Source: Corynebacterium sp. UBA2622 (GTDB lineage Bacteria > Actinomycetota > Actinomycetes > Mycobacteriales > Mycobacteriaceae). Taken from it: a DNA stretch of 14,657 nt. The position numbers and the translations under genes are program-made. The stretch spans positions 1-14,657 of the forward strand of contig NZ_DDJO01000007.1 in NCBI RefSeq assembly GCF_002339505.1, given 5' to 3'. Of this stretch, positions 13,262 through 14,657 are shown one piece after another. The notes below the pieces were generated by a model. That model was not told where the DNA came from. It did not search any database and worked only from the letters and a program-made list of their open reading frames with translations. The stretch's first letter is position 1. Every line of letters starts with the position of its first letter.

Positions 13262-14657
13262 ATGAGACAACTCTCCCTCGCCGTGGGGATCTTGACCACA
13301 TCCGCTCTCATTGGCCTGTCTGCCCCAGCCGGACAGGCCACCAGCCAGACCACTGTCACCGGCAACGTGACGTCTAAGTGTGATGTCAAATGGGATGCCG
13401 TATCCATCTTCGATCGGGATAAGAACGTGAAACCCGAAGACATTGCCGCTGTCTACAAGGGGAAAGTGGAGGATCTGTGGAAAGATCCACAGGGTAATCC
13501 CATCCCCCGTTTTGAGAATGGTGGCTATATTCAGGAGGTCAGTGGCCTATTTGGAGACCCGGGGCGCTTCGAGATCCAGCATTATCCTACCGGCTCCAAC
13601 ACGGTAAATTTCCGATATTTCATCGGTACCGACTACGCGATGGACAACGCGAAGCTCCATGTGGATCTACCTCAGCTCCCCGCGGGGTCTACAGAGTGGA
13701 AGTTCACGGCCAGCGCGTGGGGCGCAACCAATTACTCTCCTGACGCTAAACTTCCATACACGGTACCCGTCATCCCCGATAATCCAACTCCAGATGCGGC
13801 CGATAATATCAGCTTGGGGAACTTACCAGCTTTCGCTGGAATCACCATTGTCGCCTCGGCGAATGTTCCGCTGGAGAATTTTGACGATACGTTCATCGCT
13901 AAGGGTGAGCTGACCGGCAGCTACGGCAGGGATAACGCCTGCCCCACCAACCCGATTCCCGTTCCCGAGACTCCCACCAAGAAGGCCTGCGAGGTCAACC
14001 TTTGGGGGCAAACCGTGCGCGGCACCCGCGCTCGGGATGTGGAGGCGCGTGATAAGTGGGATGACAACGGCGCGATCCACCTGACCAACTCTTACGCCGA
14101 TCCGAAGGATGACCTGTGGCGCACTGTTCCCACCCCGCTGGGTGAGGTCAACGCGGACTCCTGGGATGATGCCACTAAGACTCCTTCCTTCCGCCTCTAC
14201 GGTGCCACGGAGAAAGCCCTCAAGGATGTCACGTACACCGCGACCGCCCCGCAGGGGATGAAATTTGCTCCCCTCAACAACCCGCAGGTTGTTACTGGCC
14301 AGGACAAGGGGATGGGTCAGGTTTTCGCGAGCGGTTACGTCAACCCCGTCTCCGGAATTACGGGACCTGTGCTTTCGGATGACGGTAAGACCATCACGAT
14401 GAGCATTGCCTCCATGCCTGCTAAGTCAGGCTTCGCGCTCGGTGTCACCGCGATCACTGACCCGGGTGCGGATGAGAACGGTGTCAAACTCGTCATCAAC
14501 TCAGCGCTCCACGGCACGGAGCCGGATTGTGTCCCGACCCCCCCGGTGTCGACTCACCCCACTCCGGAGCCGCCGCTGCCCGGCCAGCCGGGTAGGCCCG
14601 GTCGACCGGGTGAACCGGGCAAGCCGGGGCAACCTGGCCAGCCGGGTAACACGCCGG
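13262..14657 (+). CDS. Secreted tandem-domain surface protein, 3' end outside window
   Basis: This is a predicted exported cell-surface protein; 465 residues are in the window and the frame is still open at the edge. Residues 1-26 are a signal peptide (MRQLSLAVGILTTSALIG, cut near GQA/TSQ). Two homologous domains follow, each framed by a cysteine pair: C40-C227 and C243-C423 (187 and 180 residues apart), suggesting end-to-end disulfides. Matching landmarks are NFRYFIGTDYAMDNAKLHVDLP against SFRLYGATEKALKDVTYTATAP, and GELTGSYGRDNAC against NSALHGTEPDC. A short Pro-rich linker (228-241) separates them. After the second domain comes a Pro/Thr linker and a Gly-X-Pro tract, which in Gram-positive surface proteins usually spans the wall before an anchor. 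Family unknown to me; adhesin or structural role is inference. Codons in domain 1 are more AT-rich than in domain 2. The ATG at 13262 is chosen because the signal peptide starts there; its ribosome site is weak. Confidence 0.75.
   Translation, partial: MRQLSLAVGILTTSALIGLSAPAGQATSQTTVTGNVTSKCDVKWDAVSIFDRDKNVKPEDIAAVYKGKVEDLWKDPQGNPIPRFENGGYIQEVSGLFGDPGRFEIQHYPTGSNTVNFRYFIGTDYAMDNAKLHVDLPQLPAGSTEWKFTASAWGATNYSPDAKLPYTVPVIPDNPTPDAADNISLGNLPAFAGITIVASANVPLENFDDTFIAKGELTGSYGRDNACPTNPIPVPETPTKKACEVNLWGQTVRGTRARDVEARDKWDDNGAIHLTNSYADPKDDLWRTVPTPLGEVNADSWDDATKTPSFRLYGATEKALKDVTYTATAPQGMKFAPLNNPQVVTGQDKGMGQVFASGYVNPVSGITGPVLSDDGKTITMSIASMPAKSGFALGVTAITDPGADENGVKLVINSALHGTEPDCVPTPPVSTHPTPEPPLPGQPGRPGRPGEPGKPGQPGQPGNTP
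14579..14647 (+). repeat. Collagen-like Gly-X-Pro tract in the surface protein
   Basis: Residues 440-462 read as consecutive Pro-Gly-X triplets (equivalently Gly-X-Pro), with X being Q, R, R, E, K, Q and Q before the order fades at N-T-P. At DNA level this is a degenerate 9-bp repeat built on CCGGGC/CCGGGT units. It may continue beyond the window. Such tracts can form stalks or extended wall-spanning segments, and they vary in length by slippage. Confidence 0.8.

Noticed and set aside
1..14657. CRISPR arrays, insertion sequences, tRNA/rRNA genes, toxin-antitoxin pairs or known defence genes
   Set aside because: I looked on both strands and saw no spaced direct repeats, transposase motifs, terminal inverted repeats, tRNA-like cloverleaf or defence-family motifs. 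The window is mainly core metabolism and cell-wall genes.

Overview
The window looks like a chromosomal segment of a Corynebacterium species. The protein-coding part has high GC with GC-rich third positions. LysC has exactly the 421-residue length I know from C. glutamicum and closely resembles it, and Asd, LeuA, MurT/GatD and the DnaQ-like protein all have corynebacterial character. The order dnaX - ybaB - recR / gatD - murT - dnaQ-like - leuA - DMT permease / lysC - asd matches what I remember of the lysC-asd/leuA region of that genus. I cannot name the species. Most of the window is core genome; the right-hand end is accessory.

Layout. Bases 1-1184 are the 3' part of dnaX (+). Next are ybaB (+), which ends in a strong intrinsic terminator, and recR (+). 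On the minus strand, reading right to left, lie a DMT-family permease, the leuA leader peptide and leuA, a DnaQ-like/BRCT protein, murT and gatD. The permease gene diverges from lysC-asd (+). lysC contains an in-frame internal GTG start with its own Shine-Dalgarno sequence, for the regulatory beta subunit. After asd come a small secreted protein (+), a YkvI-type ten-helix membrane protein (-), a 345-bp region with no confident gene, and the 5' part of a secreted two-domain surface protein (+). The surface protein gene runs off the window in a collagen-like Gly-X-Pro tract.

How the genes work together. lysC and asd carry out the first two steps of the aspartate pathway, which supplies lysine, threonine, methionine and the meso-diaminopimelate of the cell wall. 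MurT-GatD amidates the D-glutamate of lipid II in the same wall. leuA is the committed step of leucine synthesis. It sits behind a 24-residue leader peptide with four consecutive Leu codons and two mutually exclusive RNA pairings, which is an attenuator arrangement. dnaX, recR and ybaB serve replication, repair and nucleoid structure.

The points most worth a second look are: the leuA leader and its crossing RNA helices; a -10-like hexamer placed exactly 7 nt before the start codon at five genes, implying leaderless mRNAs; the loss of all acidic catalytic residues from the DnaQ-like domain; the loss of the MurT zinc-ribbon cysteines; and the disulfide-framed tandem-domain surface protein, with a protein-like open frame just upstream of it. 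I found no CRISPR array, insertion sequence, tRNA, rRNA or recognisable defence system.
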